Assembly (NCBI RefSeq): GCF_019645815.1
Contig: NZ_CP080997.1
Coordinates: forward strand, 2,112,880 to 2,176,879
Direction of reading: 5' to 3'
From: Mycolicibacter heraklionensis
Lineage (GTDB): Bacteria; Actinomycetota; Actinomycetes; Mycobacteriales; Mycobacteriaceae
Length of the DNA stretch: 64,000 nucleotides
A program made the translations under genes and the position numbers. This document shows positions 16,395 to 24,959 of the stretch, piece by piece (the stretch's first letter is position 1; every line of letters begins with the position of its first letter). The notes under the pieces are model-generated. The model was not told the origin of the DNA. It ran no database searches and saw only the letters and a program-made list of their open reading frames with translations.

Positions 16395-16739
16395 ATGCGT
16401 TTGAGAATCGATACGTCTGGGACTCGTTTTATCGTCACCCGCGCTCCTGAGCCACGGCTGAACTTCGAAACCGGCGCCCCGAAAGTCGACACCGCCACCG
16501 GGATGCCGATGTACGCCACCCAGGTCCTCGCGCTGGATGACTCCGGCGGCGAAGTGCTCATTGTCACTGTGGCAGGAGACCCCAAAGTGACAGTCACGCA
16601 GCCTGTTTCGGTAGTTGGTCTGGTGGCCATCCCGTGGGCCCAAGGTGATCGCAGCGGGGTGGCGTTCCGTGCTGATGCCCTCACCGCCGCCACCGCCAGT
16701 GGTGCTGCGCCGAGTGAGCAGACACGCCCGCAGAAGTAA
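16395..16739 (+). CDS. SCO3933-family element protein (Pra-like activator)
   Basis: 114 residues. The pattern MRLRIDTSGTRFIVTRAPEP, then GMPMYATQVLALDDSGGEV, VTVAGDP and GLVAIPWAQG, ending GVAFRADAL, is that of the small SCO3933-family protein found directly before TraB/FtsK genes in actinomycete integrative elements. Relatives are annotated as activators of replication, integration and excision (Pra of pSAM2). No DNA-binding motif is obvious in the sequence. CGAAAGGA precedes the ATG. It is the first gene of the plus-strand operon and lies just downstream of the phased repeat array. Confidence 0.75.
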   Translation: MRLRIDTSGTRFIVTRAPEPRLNFETGAPKVDTATGMPMYATQVLALDDSGGEVLIVTVAGDPKVTVTQPVSVVGLVAIPWAQGDRSGVAFRADALTAATASGAAPSEQTRPQK

Positions 16740-16757
16740 CAACCCCCAAGCGGGTGT

Positions 16758-16786
16758 GGGGTGCGGTGAGCAGATCATCGCACCCC
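16758..16786 (+). terminator. Hairpin between the Pra-like and TraB-like genes
   Basis: GGGGTGCG (16758-16765) pairs perfectly with CGCACCCC (16779-16786) across a 13-base loop. It starts 19 nt after the upstream stop codon and ends 57 nt before the TraB-like ATG. There is no T-run, so it may only lower read-through or protect an mRNA end. A replication or transfer site is possible. Confidence 0.4.
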
Positions 16787-16843
16787 GCCACCCCGACACC
16801 CCGGGCATTGCTGTTGACCACACGCTCACGGAGGGCATCTCTC

Positions 16844-18289
16844 ATGACATCGAACAAGAAGAACACCACCAACAGTGGATCAGGCGATGACGACTGGTTC
16901 GGAGAACTGGTCATGTCGCTGTTCACCGCATCCGGGTATGTGCTGTGGTGGGCGGTGCTGTTCCCGGCGATCAGCGTGCCCATCATCGCCAGCCTCGTCC
17001 TTGCTATCAGCCACGGCCCACGCGTGGGCCTGATCTGCGCGATCGTGTGCAGTGCCGGGTATGCGGGCTGGGCCTGGCTCCAACCGGGGTCATTTCGCGC
17101 CTGGGTGACCGAACCGGTACGGCGGCGCTGGCTCACGTGGTCGCGCTACACCCGCACCTGGGAATCGACCTGCACCTTGCACGGCCTGACCGCCACCCTC
17201 GGCGGACGCACTCTCACTCCCACCCTGCGCACGGTGACGATCGGTAAAACCACCGATGTGCTCGTGGTGCGGATCGTCACCGGCCAGTCCGTGGCAGATT
17301 GGCATAAACAGTCCGACGCGCTGGCCGCCGCGTGGCGCGCCGGCCGCATCAGCATCACCGCCATCTCGCCCGGCGAACTGCGCATCACGTTAATGCGCGC
17401 AGACGTGCTGGCTGAACCGATCGCCCTGCCCATGCCAACCCCGGCCACCCCGGTCGATCTGGTGTCGGTGCGGGTCGGGATCACCGAAACGCGACATTGG
17501 TGGCAGGTGCCGCTGCTCGGTCACCACGTGCTGATCGCCGGGGCAACCGGCGCAGGCAAAGGCTCAGTGCTGTGGTCGTTGATCGCCGGCATTGCCCCCG
17601 CGGTGAAGACCGGGCTGGTCCGGTTGTGTGTCATCGACCCCAAAGGCGGCATGGAACTCGGTGCCGGAGCACCCCTGTTCACCGTGTTCACCCACGACGC
17701 CACCGACACCACCCTGGAGTTGCTACGCCAGCTCGTCACGGTGATGCACGCCCGGGCGAATCGTCTGCGCGGCCACACCCGCCTACACACCCCCACGACG
17801 TCGGAGCCGTTGTTCGTTGCGGTGATCGATGAGATCGCCGCACTGACCGCATACGTGACCGACCGCAAGGTCCGCACCGAAGTCGAACAACTCCTGGGCC
17901 TGCTGCTCTCCCAAGGCCGCGCAGTCGGCATCAGCGTGGTCGCCGCGGTCCAAGACCCGGCCAAAGACACCCTGCCGGTACGGCAGCTGTTCACGGTGCG
18001 GATCGGGTTGCGGCTGACCGAAGCCACCCAAACCACCATGGTCCTCGGCCAAGGGGCGCGCGATGCCGGGGCAGAATGCGACCGCATCCCCGACACCACC
18101 CCCGGGGTGGGCTACATGATGGTTGACGGCACCGCCCACGCCCAGCGGGTGCGGGCCTTTCACGTCACCGACCACGACATTACCGCCCTGGCCAGCCGGT
18201 TCCGCCGAACCGCGAGGCGACCGAACAAGCCCCACCAGCCACACAACACCGATACCGGCCACACCGCGAGTGAGGGCAGCGGTGAATAG
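16844..18289 (+). CDS. FtsK/SpoIIIE-type conjugative translocase (TraB/TraSA-like)
   Basis: 481 residues. Two hydrophobic segments near residues 30-85 anchor it in the membrane. The ATPase core has Walker A GATGAGKGS (K239) and Walker B VAVIDE (D329-E330), with AVQDPAKDT further on as in FtsK-type motors. Such proteins alone move double-stranded plasmid DNA between hyphal or rod cells in actinobacteria, unlike relaxase-dependent systems. The ATG at 16844 has CGGAGGG upstream; the open frame before it is not used. The C-terminal tail is polar and lacks a clear winged-helix, so recognition of the transfer site may differ from TraB of Streptomyces. The next gene starts inside its last codons. 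Confidence 0.88.
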   Translation: MTSNKKNTTNSGSGDDDWFGELVMSLFTASGYVLWWAVLFPAISVPIIASLVLAISHGPRVGLICAIVCSAGYAGWAWLQPGSFRAWVTEPVRRRWLTWSRYTRTWESTCTLHGLTATLGGRTLTPTLRTVTIGKTTDVLVVRIVTGQSVADWHKQSDALAAAWRAGRISITAISPGELRITLMRADVLAEPIALPMPTPATPVDLVSVRVGITETRHWWQVPLLGHHVLIAGATGAGKGSVLWSLIAGIAPAVKTGLVRLCVIDPKGGMELGAGAPLFTVFTHDATDTTLELLRQLVTVMHARANRLRGHTRLHTPTTSEPLFVAVIDEIAALTAYVTDRKVRTEVEQLLGLLLSQGRAVGISVVAAVQDPAKDTLPVRQLFTVRIGLRLTEATQTTMVLGQGARDAGAECDRIPDTTPGVGYMMVDGTAHAQRVRAFHVTDHDITALASRFRRTARRPNKPHQPHNTDTGHTASEGSGE

Positions 18290-19772
18290 CTCCACGACAT
18301 CGGCGCAGCTTGTCCTACCGGGTGTTCCGGATACAGCTGACACCGCCCGGGTGGTCGAGCAGATGGTGCGGCGCGCCGCCTCGATGGGATACGAATCCTG
18401 GTGGCGACGAGCAGAATCCGTCGGATTCTGCGCCCACCCCATCCAGCTGATCGGTGCCGATGAGTACGGGCGTCAGCGGGTGGTATGGACGCGCTGCAAC
18501 AACCGTCGCGCCCACATCTGCCCCTCCTGCTCGGATCTCTACGCCCGCGACACCTGGCAACTCGTGCACGCCGGTGCCGCTGGCGGTCACCACGGCATGC
18601 CCACCACGGTGGCCGATCATCCGCAAGTGTTTGTCACTCTCACCGCACCGAGCTTCGGGGCCGTCCACACCGCCACGAAGTCACGGGAGAAGGCAGCGCA
18701 GGTGTGCCGCGACCAGCACCGGGTCGGCGGCTACCGACGCTGCCCGCATGGAAAACAATTGTGGTGCAGCATGTCCCATGATCATGGCGACGAGCGGGTC
18801 GGCCAGCCGCTGTGTCCGGAGTGCTACGACTATGCCGGGCATGTGCTGTTCACGTGGCACCTGCCCGAACTGTGGCGACGCTTCACCATCACCCTGCGGC
18901 GCGCCCTACGCAAAAGCCTGAAAGCCGCCGGAGTTGACCCGGATACGGTGCGAGTGAGCTTCATCAAGATCGTCGAACTGCAAGCCCGCGCTATCCCACA
19001 CATCCACGCACTGATCCGCCTGGATCCCCACGACGACCTTGACCGCCCCGGGTGGGAATCACCTATCGGTGCAGTCGAACTCGCTAAGGTCATCCAGTAC
19101 GCCATCCGCACCGTCACACTCACCGTCAACGACCCGACAGCCGATGGCGGTGGGCAGACGATACGGTTCGGCACACAGATCGACACCCAACCGCTAACCG
19201 CATCGGTGGATCCGCCGCCAAATGAGCACAATTCAGGCTCAAGCCGGTCCATGTCTAGCCGGCTGGTGGCGCGCTATCTCGCCAAGTATGTCACCAAATC
19301 CTTGGCAGCCCTCGGAATCAGCGCACGCCGCCTATCTACGGAAGCCATACCCGACCTGGACGTGTCCGAGCATGTGCGGACCATCCTGACCACCATCAGC
19401 GATCTCGCGGACAAAGGACTGTCCGGCATCGGGCGGTGGTTGCACACCCTCGGATTCCGCGGCCACATCACCAGCAAATCCCGCCGTTATTCGACTACCA
19501 TGACCGTGCTGCGCGAACAGCGCGCCATTTGGACGCGTCAGGAAAGCTCGAAAAGCACTGCATACCAATACGATCCCGACTGTGACTTCGCCGGTGGCGA
19601 TGATCTGGTGGCGTGGGAGTTTGACCGTGCCGGCCCCGGCAGCCTCGGCGATCGCAGTCTCGTCTATTCCGCGGCCCTCCAACGTATTCACATCCGCCGC
19701 ATCGGACTAGTGGAAGCCCGTCGCCACACACGCAGCCAGCATTGGGATCCACCAGGGGCAAGCGATGGCTGA
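18282..19772 (+). CDS. RepSA-type rolling-circle replication initiator
   Basis: 496 residues from a GTG that overlaps the translocase stop by 8 nt. A cysteine cluster (CPSCSDLYARDTW) precedes motif 1, VFVTLTAPSFG (116-126). The metal-binding HUH-type motif is HIH (240-242), and YLAKYVTK (332-339) carries the candidate nicking tyrosine (Y332 or Y336). This is the layout of RepSA of pSAM2 and its relatives. It would nick the double-strand origin and let the excised element replicate before transfer. No origin could be assigned; in related elements it lies in or near rep. Coupled translation with the transfer gene suggests joint control from the region upstream of 16395. Confidence 0.87.
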   Translation: MNSSTTSAQLVLPGVPDTADTARVVEQMVRRAASMGYESWWRRAESVGFCAHPIQLIGADEYGRQRVVWTRCNNRRAHICPSCSDLYARDTWQLVHAGAAGGHHGMPTTVADHPQVFVTLTAPSFGAVHTATKSREKAAQVCRDQHRVGGYRRCPHGKQLWCSMSHDHGDERVGQPLCPECYDYAGHVLFTWHLPELWRRFTITLRRALRKSLKAAGVDPDTVRVSFIKIVELQARAIPHIHALIRLDPHDDLDRPGWESPIGAVELAKVIQYAIRTVTLTVNDPTADGGGQTIRFGTQIDTQPLTASVDPPPNEHNSGSSRSMSSRLVARYLAKYVTKSLAALGISARRLSTEAIPDLDVSEHVRTILTTISDLADKGLSGIGRWLHTLGFRGHITSKSRRYSTTMTVLREQRAIWTRQESSKSTAYQYDPDCDFAGGDDLVAWEFDRAGPGSLGDRSLVYSAALQRIHIRRIGLVEARRHTRSQHWDPPGASDG

Positions 19773-19962
19773 ACGATGCCCAACCCCACATGCTCGCTCC
19801 GAATGTGACGCTCGAATTAATGCACCGAGCATGTCAGAGGGAGGTGTTCAAATTGACCTGCCGAACCGGAATCGGCTTCCGCGCGAGGCCAACCGCGCGC
19901 TGGTAAACGTCATACTGGCTGTGCGGGACCGGACCCGCGGATCACGAAGGGAAGTGGCATGA
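19765..19962 (+). CDS. Small coupled ORF between rep and recombinase, function unknown
   Basis: 65 residues. Its ATG overlaps the rep stop and its TGA overlaps the recombinase ATG (ATGA), so it links the two genes in one coupled chain. This is the slot where related elements carry xis. The sequence (VQIDLPNRNRLPREANRALV, then VRDRTRGSRREVA) has no recognisable helix-turn-helix. It may be a small directionality factor for the serine recombinase, or just a reading frame that keeps ribosomes moving. An AGAGGGAGG at 19832-19840 could start a shorter product in the same frame (GTG at 19843). Confidence 0.45.
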   Translation: MAERCPTPHARSECDARINAPSMSEGGVQIDLPNRNRLPREANRALVNVILAVRDRTRGSRREVA

Positions 19963-21605
19963 GCCTCAGGTTCGCTTTCTATGGCCGAGTGAGTACCGAG
20001 GACGCTCAAGATCCCGAGGCGAGCCGCAGCTGGCAGAAACGTCGTGCCATCGATCTGATCACTCCGCATGGCGGAGTCCTCGCTGTCGACTACTTCGATA
20101 TAGGTCAAAGCCGTTCGCTTCCCTGGAAACGCAGACCGGAGGCTTCACGTCTGCTTGCAGATGTCACTTCTCGTGACCGTGGCTTCGATGCCGTGGTGAT
20201 CGGGGAACCTGCTCGCGCGTTCTACGGACCGCAATTTGCGCTCACTTTCCCGGTGCTCACGCACTACGGGGTTGGCCTATGGGTGCCTGAAGTCGGCGGA
20301 GCGGTTGATCCCGGATCCGAGGCACACGACCTCGTGATGACGCTCTTCGGCGGTATGAGCAAGGGAGAACGCGCACGAATCCAGATGCGCGTCCGTACCG
20401 CGATGTCGGCACTCGCGCAGGACACAACCAGATACCTCGGCGGTCGCCCACCGTACGGGTATCGACTCGTCGATGCCGGCCCGCATCCCAACCCTGCCAA
20501 GGCAAGTCTTGGGCAGCGGCTCCATCGTCTCGAACCCGACCCCGCGACATGTTCGGTCGTCGAGCGGATCTACCGCATGTACGCCGATGGTGCTGGCTTG
20601 CGCTTCATCGCACAGCAGCTCACCGACGATGGAGTGCCATCACCAAGCCAATATGACCCGGAGCGGAACCGGCACCGTGATCCGCGCGGATGGTCCCATT
20701 CGGCGATCCGCGCAATCCTCGACAACCCGGCGTACCGCGGTATTCGTGTGTGGGGCAAGCAGGAGAAATACGAGGTCTTGGTCAACCCCGACGATGTCGC
20801 TGCCGGGTACGAGACTCGCATGCGGTGGCGTGACGAGGTCGACTGGATCGCACCTGACCGGCGAACGCACGAAGCGCTGATCACTGACGAGCTGGCGCGG
20901 GCTGTCCGACTTCGGATGCAGGCGCGGCGGGGTCCGGGTCTTGTGTGTAGCAGAGAATCGACGGTGCCATATGCGCTGCGCGGGCTGCTGTTCTGTGCCG
21001 CATGTGGACGCCGCATGCAGGGCGCCGCCCGGCCGGGGAAGCAAACAACGCGGATCCTCTACCGTTGTGAGTTCGGCAAGTCACGTTCTGTACCTGTGGA
21101 CCTGAGTGATCATCCGCGCACCGTCTATCTCCGCGAAGACGCAGTGACAGCGCGACTCGACGAATGGATCGCCACTCTGGCCGATCCAGAAGACCTCGCA
21201 CGCGGGCAAGACGTGGACCCGGCGGCCGGACCTGGCTACGCCGCCTTGCAGCGCCAGCTGAGCGAGGCGAATGCCAAAGTGGCTGCCTTGATCACCGCCG
21301 TGGAGTCTGGCGTGGCCGTTGAGGATCTAACTGCTGCGTTGCGTCAACGTACCGCCGAGCGCGACGAGCTGAGGGCACGCGTTGAGCGAGTGGCGCGGCC
21401 CCGCGCCATGTGTGCCGCCGAGATCAGTGAGTTAGTTAAGGAGTTAGGCGGACTGTCGGTCATCCTCGGCGCGGCAACCGGAGCTGAGCGCGCCGAGGTG
21501 TACGCAAGCTTGGGCCTGCGTCTCGACTACGACCCGCATCTTCGGCGAGTCACGGCGACTGCCGACCTGAGTCGTGTCGCCGGATGTGTCCGAGGGGGGA
21601 CTTGA
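19959..21605 (+). CDS. Large serine recombinase (integrase of the element)
   Basis: 548 residues. The resolvase domain starts at the N-terminus with the nucleophile S12 in YGRVSTED, and DIGQSRSLPWKRRPEA and GGMSKGERARI follow. The recombinase domain (GGRPPYGYRL, then WSHSAIRAILDNPAYRG) and a zinc-ribbon region (C346, C349, C370; a fourth ligand is not clear) come next, with a coiled-coil near 425-475. It should integrate and excise the element by a 2-bp staggered cut. The family is common in actinobacteria. Its last codons and stop lie inside the 3' end of tRNA-Leu (19-nt overlap), so the attachment site is at this junction. Serine integrases rarely use tRNA genes. Confidence 0.92.
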   Translation: MSLRFAFYGRVSTEDAQDPEASRSWQKRRAIDLITPHGGVLAVDYFDIGQSRSLPWKRRPEASRLLADVTSRDRGFDAVVIGEPARAFYGPQFALTFPVLTHYGVGLWVPEVGGAVDPGSEAHDLVMTLFGGMSKGERARIQMRVRTAMSALAQDTTRYLGGRPPYGYRLVDAGPHPNPAKASLGQRLHRLEPDPATCSVVERIYRMYADGAGLRFIAQQLTDDGVPSPSQYDPERNRHRDPRGWSHSAIRAILDNPAYRGIRVWGKQEKYEVLVNPDDVAAGYETRMRWRDEVDWIAPDRRTHEALITDELARAVRLRMQARRGPGLVCSRESTVPYALRGLLFCAACGRRMQGAARPGKQTTRILYRCEFGKSRSVPVDLSDHPRTVYLREDAVTARLDEWIATLADPEDLARGQDVDPAAGPGYAALQRQLSEANAKVAALITAVESGVAVEDLTAALRQRTAERDELRARVERVARPRAMCAAEISELVKELGGLSVILGAATGAERAEVYASLGLRLDYDPHLRRVTATADLSRVAGCVRGGT

Positions 21606-21672
21606 ACCCCCACGCCCGTTAATAGGGCACTAGCACCTCAAGCTAGCGCGTCTGCCATTCCGCCACTCGGAC
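21587..21672 (-). tRNA. tRNA-Leu (anticodon GAG)
   Basis: 86 nt, class II. The acceptor arm is GTCCGAG paired with CTCGGAC plus discriminator A. The anticodon arm is CTAGC-TTGAGGT-GCTAG with GAG in the loop, there is a long variable arm (TGCCCTATTAACGGGCGT), and the T-arm is GGGGG-TTCAAGT-CCCCC. CCA is not encoded. A TAGCCT hexamer about 25 nt upstream (plus-strand 21697-21702) may be its -10. The tRNA is intact although the recombinase gene overlaps its last 19 bases, so the integration event rebuilt the 3' end. It reads CUC/CUU leucine codons, frequent in this genome. Confidence 0.97.
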
Positions 21673-21780
21673 CAACCCGGCTCGGCCGGGCAGCTAAGGC
21701 TAACGGATGCTGATCGCCGGACCCAAACCCAGCCCTTGCGACGCCATCCGCAGCGGCGCGAAGTGGTAGTAAAGGTAGCT

Positions 21781-23127
21781 GTGACCGATTTCCCCGATCC
21801 CGCCGGCGACGCAGTGGGCGAGGTGGTCGAACTCGTCAGCGCTCTCATCCGCTTCGACACCTCCAACACCGGAGAGCCGGCCACCACCAAAGGCGAGGCC
21901 GACTGCGCGCGCTGGGTGGCCGCCCAGCTCGAGGAAGTGGGCTATGAGACCGAATACCTCGAATCCGGTGCGCCGGGGCGGGGCAACGTGTTCGCCCGCC
22001 TCAAGGGCAGCGATCCGTCGCGCGGGGCACTGCTGATCCACGGTCACCTCGACGTGGTGCCCGCCGAGGCTGCGGACTGGAGCGTGCACCCGTTCTCCGG
22101 CGCGATCGAGGACGGCTATGTCTGGGGCCGCGGCGCGGTCGACATGAAGGACATGGTCGGCATGATGATCGCGGTGGCCAGGCACCTGGCCCGGAACAAG
22201 ATCACCCCGCCGCGGGATCTGGTGTTCGCGTTCGTCGCCGATGAGGAGGCCGGCGGCAAGTACGGCGCACAGTGGCTCGTCGAGAACCGTCCGGACCTGT
22301 TCGCCGGTGTCACCGAGGCGATCGGGGAGGTCGGCGGTTTCTCGCTGACCGTGCCGCGGCGCGATGGCGGGGAGCGCCGGCTGTACCTGATCGAGACCGC
22401 GGAGAAGGGGCTGTGCTGGATGCGGCTGCGGGCCCACGGCCGGGCCGGGCACGGGTCGATGATCAACGACGACAACGCCGTCACCATCCTGGCCGAGGCC
22501 GTGGCGCGACTGGGTCGGCACCGCTTCCCGCTGGTGCTCACCGATGCCGTAGTGCAGTTCTTGGCCGCGGTCAGCGACGAGACCGGACTTACGATCGACG
22601 TCGACTCGCCAGACCTGGAAGGGATGATCGAGAAGCTGGGGCCGATGGCCCGCATCGTCAACGCCACCCTGCGCGACACCGCGACCCCGACCATGCTGGC
22701 GGCCGGCTACAAGGCCAACGTGATCCCGGCGACGGCCGAGGCGGTGTTGGACTGCCGAGTGCTGCCCGGGCGCCAGGCCGCGTTCGAGGCGGAGGTCGAT
22801 GCGCTGATCGGCCCGGACGTCACCCGGGAATGGGTCGCCATCCAGCCTCCGGTCGAGACGACCTTCGACGGCGACCTGGTCGAGGCGATGAACGCCGCGC
22901 TGCTGGCCTGCGACCCCGACGCCCGGACCGTTCCCTACATGTTGTCCGGAGGAACGGACGCAAAGGCGTTCGCCAAGTTGGGTATTCGCTGCTTCGGATT
23001 CGCTCCGCTGCGGCTGCCGCCCGACCTCGACTTCTCCGCACTGTTCCACGGGGTCGACGAACGGGTTCCGGTTGACGCCCTGGAGTTCGGTACCCGCGTG
23101 CTGCACCACTTCCTGACACACTGTTGA
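21781..23127 (+). CDS. M20-family metallopeptidase (Rv2141c-like)
   Basis: 448 residues from GTG 21781, with AAAGG upstream; the frame is open back to 21736. M20 motifs: HGHLDVVPA, GRGAVDMKD, DEEAGG with the catalytic Glu pair, and a C-terminal metal-ligand His in ALFHGVDE. The dimerisation domain sits in the middle (GRAGHGSM). These di-zinc enzymes cleave dipeptides or N-acyl amino acids; the exact substrate is unknown. It is the first core gene after the tRNA and keeps the mycobacterial neighbour order, next to the PEBP-like gene. Confidence 0.9.
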   Translation: MTDFPDPAGDAVGEVVELVSALIRFDTSNTGEPATTKGEADCARWVAAQLEEVGYETEYLESGAPGRGNVFARLKGSDPSRGALLIHGHLDVVPAEAADWSVHPFSGAIEDGYVWGRGAVDMKDMVGMMIAVARHLARNKITPPRDLVFAFVADEEAGGKYGAQWLVENRPDLFAGVTEAIGEVGGFSLTVPRRDGGERRLYLIETAEKGLCWMRLRAHGRAGHGSMINDDNAVTILAEAVARLGRHRFPLVLTDAVVQFLAAVSDETGLTIDVDSPDLEGMIEKLGPMARIVNATLRDTATPTMLAAGYKANVIPATAEAVLDCRVLPGRQAAFEAEVDALIGPDVTREWVAIQPPVETTFDGDLVEAMNAALLACDPDARTVPYMLSGGTDAKAFAKLGIRCFGFAPLRLPPDLDFSALFHGVDERVPVDALEFGTRVLHHFLTHC

Positions 23128-23148
23128 CCACAACGAGAGGACCACGTC

Positions 23149-23679
23149 ATGACCACAGCCCCCGACCCGTACGCCGCGCTGCCCAAGCTGCCGACGTTCA
23201 CGCTCACCTCCACGTCGCTGACCGACGGCCAGCCGCTGGGCAAAGCCCAGGTGAGCGGAATCATGGGTGCCGGCGGTGAAGACGCCAGCCCGCAGCTGAG
23301 CTGGTCGGGCTTTCCCGAGGAGACCCGCAGCTTCGCGGTCACCGTCTACGACCCGGACGCCCCCACCGCGTCGGGCTTCTGGCACTGGGCGGTGGCCAAC
23401 CTGCCGGCCACCTGCACCGAGCTGCCCGAAGGCGTCGGGGACGGCAGCCTGCTGCCCGGGGACGCGCTGACGCTGGTCAACGACGCCGGGATGCGCCGCT
23501 ACGTGGGTGCCGCGCCGCCGGCCGGTCACGGGCCGCACCGCTACTACGTCGCGGTGCACGCCGTCGACGTCGAGAAGCTGGAACTGGCCGAAGACGCCAG
23601 CCCGGCCTACCTGGGCTTCAACCTGTTCATGCACGCGATCGCGCGCGCGGTGATCGTCGGCACCTTCGAACAGAAGTAG
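23149..23679 (+). CDS. YbhB/YbcL-type PEBP-like protein (Rv2140c-like)
   Basis: 176 residues of the phosphatidylethanolamine-binding/Raf-kinase-inhibitor fold: [20 protein letters not shown] and [17 protein letters not shown] are the ligand-pocket motifs. Bacterial members bind anionic small ligands; the role in mycobacteria is not settled. AGAGGACC precedes the ATG, 21 nt after the peptidase, so the two form an operon. Its 3' side is followed by the repeat region 23716-23873. Confidence 0.92.
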   Translation: MTTAPDPYAALPKLPTFTLTSTSLTDGQPLGKAQVSGIMGAGGEDASPQLSWSGFPEETRSFAVTVYDPDAPTASGFWHWAVANLPATCTELPEGVGDGSLLPGDALTLVNDAGMRRYVGAAPPAGHGPHRYYVAVHAVDVEKLELAEDASPAYLGFNLFMHAIARAVIVGTFEQK

Positions 23680-23715
23680 TGCAGAACTAGCCCCACACCG
23701 CGCGAGCACTTCCCA

Positions 23716-23780
23716 CCGCGAGCGTGCGTGCTTGTACGGTTGCGACCGGCGAGTCGCGTACAAACACGCACGCTCGCGCG
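23716..23780. repeat. Long palindrome, copy 1 of the dispersed family
   Basis: Left arm CGCGAGCGTGCGTGCTTGTAC pairs with GTACAAACACGCACGCTCGCG across about 20 bases. It lies between two convergent genes (PEBP-like and pyrD) and could act as a two-way terminator. Its arms match those of the copies near 38265, 47732, 49008 and 56084, but the inner CGACACGCCG core of those copies is absent. Confidence 0.75.
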
Positions 23781-23873
23781 AGATGGGCACGTTCGCGCGA
23801 GATGGGCACGTTCGCGCGGGATGGGCACGCTCGCGCGAGATGGGCACGCTCGCGCGGGATGGGCACGTTCGCG
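23779..23873 (+). repeat. Five tandem copies of a 19-bp unit
   Basis: Exact 19-base period with starts at 23779, 23798, 23817, 23836 and 23855. The unit is CGAGATGGGCACGTTCGCG with A/G at position 3 and T/C at position 14. The unit contains the GCACGCTCGCG arm of the neighbouring palindrome, so the array probably grew from that arm by slippage. Copy number is likely variable between strains. Confidence 0.9.
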
Positions 23874-23887
23874 CGGGGGAATAGGGG

Positions 23888-24955
23888 CTAGCGGGCGGCG
23901 GACCCGACCGCCTCGGACAGCGACGCGAACCCGCCGTCGCGCAGCCGCTGGGCCAGGCCGTCATGGATATCCCTGGCCCACAGGCCGCCGCCGTAGATGA
24001 AGCCGGTGTAGCCCTGCAGCAGTGCGGCGCCGGCAGTGATCCGCTCCCAGGCGTCGTCGGCGGTCTCGATCCCGCCGACGCTGATCAGGACCAGCCGATC
24101 GCCGACCCGGGCGTACAGCCGCCGCAGCACCTCCAGCGCGCGGCGGGCCACCGGTGGCCCGGAGATGCCGCCGGGCCCCAGCTCGGCCACCCCCGGCGTT
24201 GCCAGGCCGTCGCGTGACACCGTGGTGTTGGTCGCCACGATGCCGGCCAGATCCAACTCGACGCAGAGGTCGGCGATGGCATCCAGGTCGGAATCGGCCA
24301 GGTCCGGTGCGATCTTCACCAGCACCGGCTTGGTGGTCTCGGCGCGGACCGCGGCCAGGATGGGCCGCAGCGACTCGACGGCCTGCAGGTCGCGCAGTCC
24401 CGGCGTGTTCGGCGAGCTGACGTTGACCACCAGATAGGCGGCCAGCGGGGCCAGCAGCCGGGCGCTGGTGCGGTAGTCCTCGACCGCGCCCTCGGGCGGA
24501 GTGGCCTTGGTCTTGCCGATGTTCACCCCGATCGGCACGTCGGACCGATGCCGCGCCAGCTGGGCCGCCAGCGCAGCGGCCCCGTGATTGTTGAAGCCCA
24601 TCCGGTTCAGCAGAGCGCGGTCGTCGGGCAGCCGGAACAGGCGCGGCGCCGGGTTACCCGGTTGCGCCGCGGCCGTCACGGTGCCCACTTCGGCGTAACC
24701 GAAACCCAATGCGCCCCAAGCATTTATCCCGGCTCCGTCCTTGTCGAACCCGGCGGCCAACCCGAGCGGGCCGGGGAATCGCACCCCGAACACGGTGCTG
24801 GCCAGCACCGGGTCGTGCGGGGCGAGCCGGCGCTGCAAAGCCCGCCGTGCCGGTGGCGTGGCGGTGGCACCGCGCAGCCCGGCGAACACGATGGTGTGGA
24901 TGCGCTCGGCCGGCACCATGAAAAACGCGCGGCGCACCGCGCCGTAGAGACCCAT
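23888..24955 (-). CDS. pyrD: Dihydroorotate dehydrogenase, class 2 (quinone-dependent)
   Basis: 355 residues. The N-terminal helical membrane-binding part ([20 protein letters not shown]) marks class 2. FMN-binding and catalytic motifs are [51 protein letters not shown] (catalytic Ser) and the C-terminal GGIET and GYTGFIYGG. It oxidises dihydroorotate to orotate and reduces menaquinone at the membrane. It starts 4 nt after the DUF5703-like stop, so lppL, DUF5703 and pyrD form one minus-strand operon. Confidence 0.97.
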   Translation of the reverse strand: MGLYGAVRRAFFMVPAERIHTIVFAGLRGATATPPARRALQRRLAPHDPVLASTVFGVRFPGPLGLAAGFDKDGAGINAWGALGFGYAEVGTVTAAAQPGNPAPRLFRLPDDRALLNRMGFNNHGAAALAAQLARHRSDVPIGVNIGKTKATPPEGAVEDYRTSARLLAPLAAYLVVNVSSPNTPGLRDLQAVESLRPILAAVRAETTKPVLVKIAPDLADSDLDAIADLCVELDLAGIVATNTTVSRDGLATPGVAELGPGGISGPPVARRALEVLRRLYARVGDRLVLISVGGIETADDAWERITAGAALLQGYTGFIYGGGLWARDIHDGLAQRLRDGGFASLSEAVGSAAR

Positions 24956-24959
24956 CGGT

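Larger units (their letters stand above)
14236..21605 (+). mobile_element. Actinomycete integrative and conjugative element (AICE, pSAM2-like gene set) at tRNA-Leu(GAG)
   Basis: Gene order: HD protein, Nudix hydrolase and XRE/DUF5919 regulator (the last two on the minus strand), then SCO3933/Pra-like protein, TraB/FtsK translocase, RepSA-type initiator, a 65-residue ORF and a serine recombinase. This is the replication, single-protein double-stranded-DNA transfer and integration set of pSAM2-type elements. The tyrosine integrase and Xis usual in that group are replaced by a serine recombinase. The right end is set by the recombinase gene overlapping the tRNA 3' end. The left end is uncertain: no copy of the tRNA 3' end was found to the left, so the element could be longer and include the accessory operon. 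No spd (spread) genes are visible, so it is small for an AICE. Confidence 0.75.

Noticed and set aside
16141..16395. N-terminal extension of the XRE regulator (85 more codons)
   Set aside because: The extension is translated from the phased repeat array and has low-complexity Arg/Thr content; the helix-turn-helix begins shortly after ATG 16140.
23779..23873. Possible CRISPR array
   Set aside because: The repeats follow each other without spacers (19-base step), and no cas genes are present.
21700..23964. 754-codon open frame on the minus strand
   Set aside because: It crosses two plus-strand genes with clear functions and the tandem repeat; its composition is typical of antisense frames in G+C-rich DNA.
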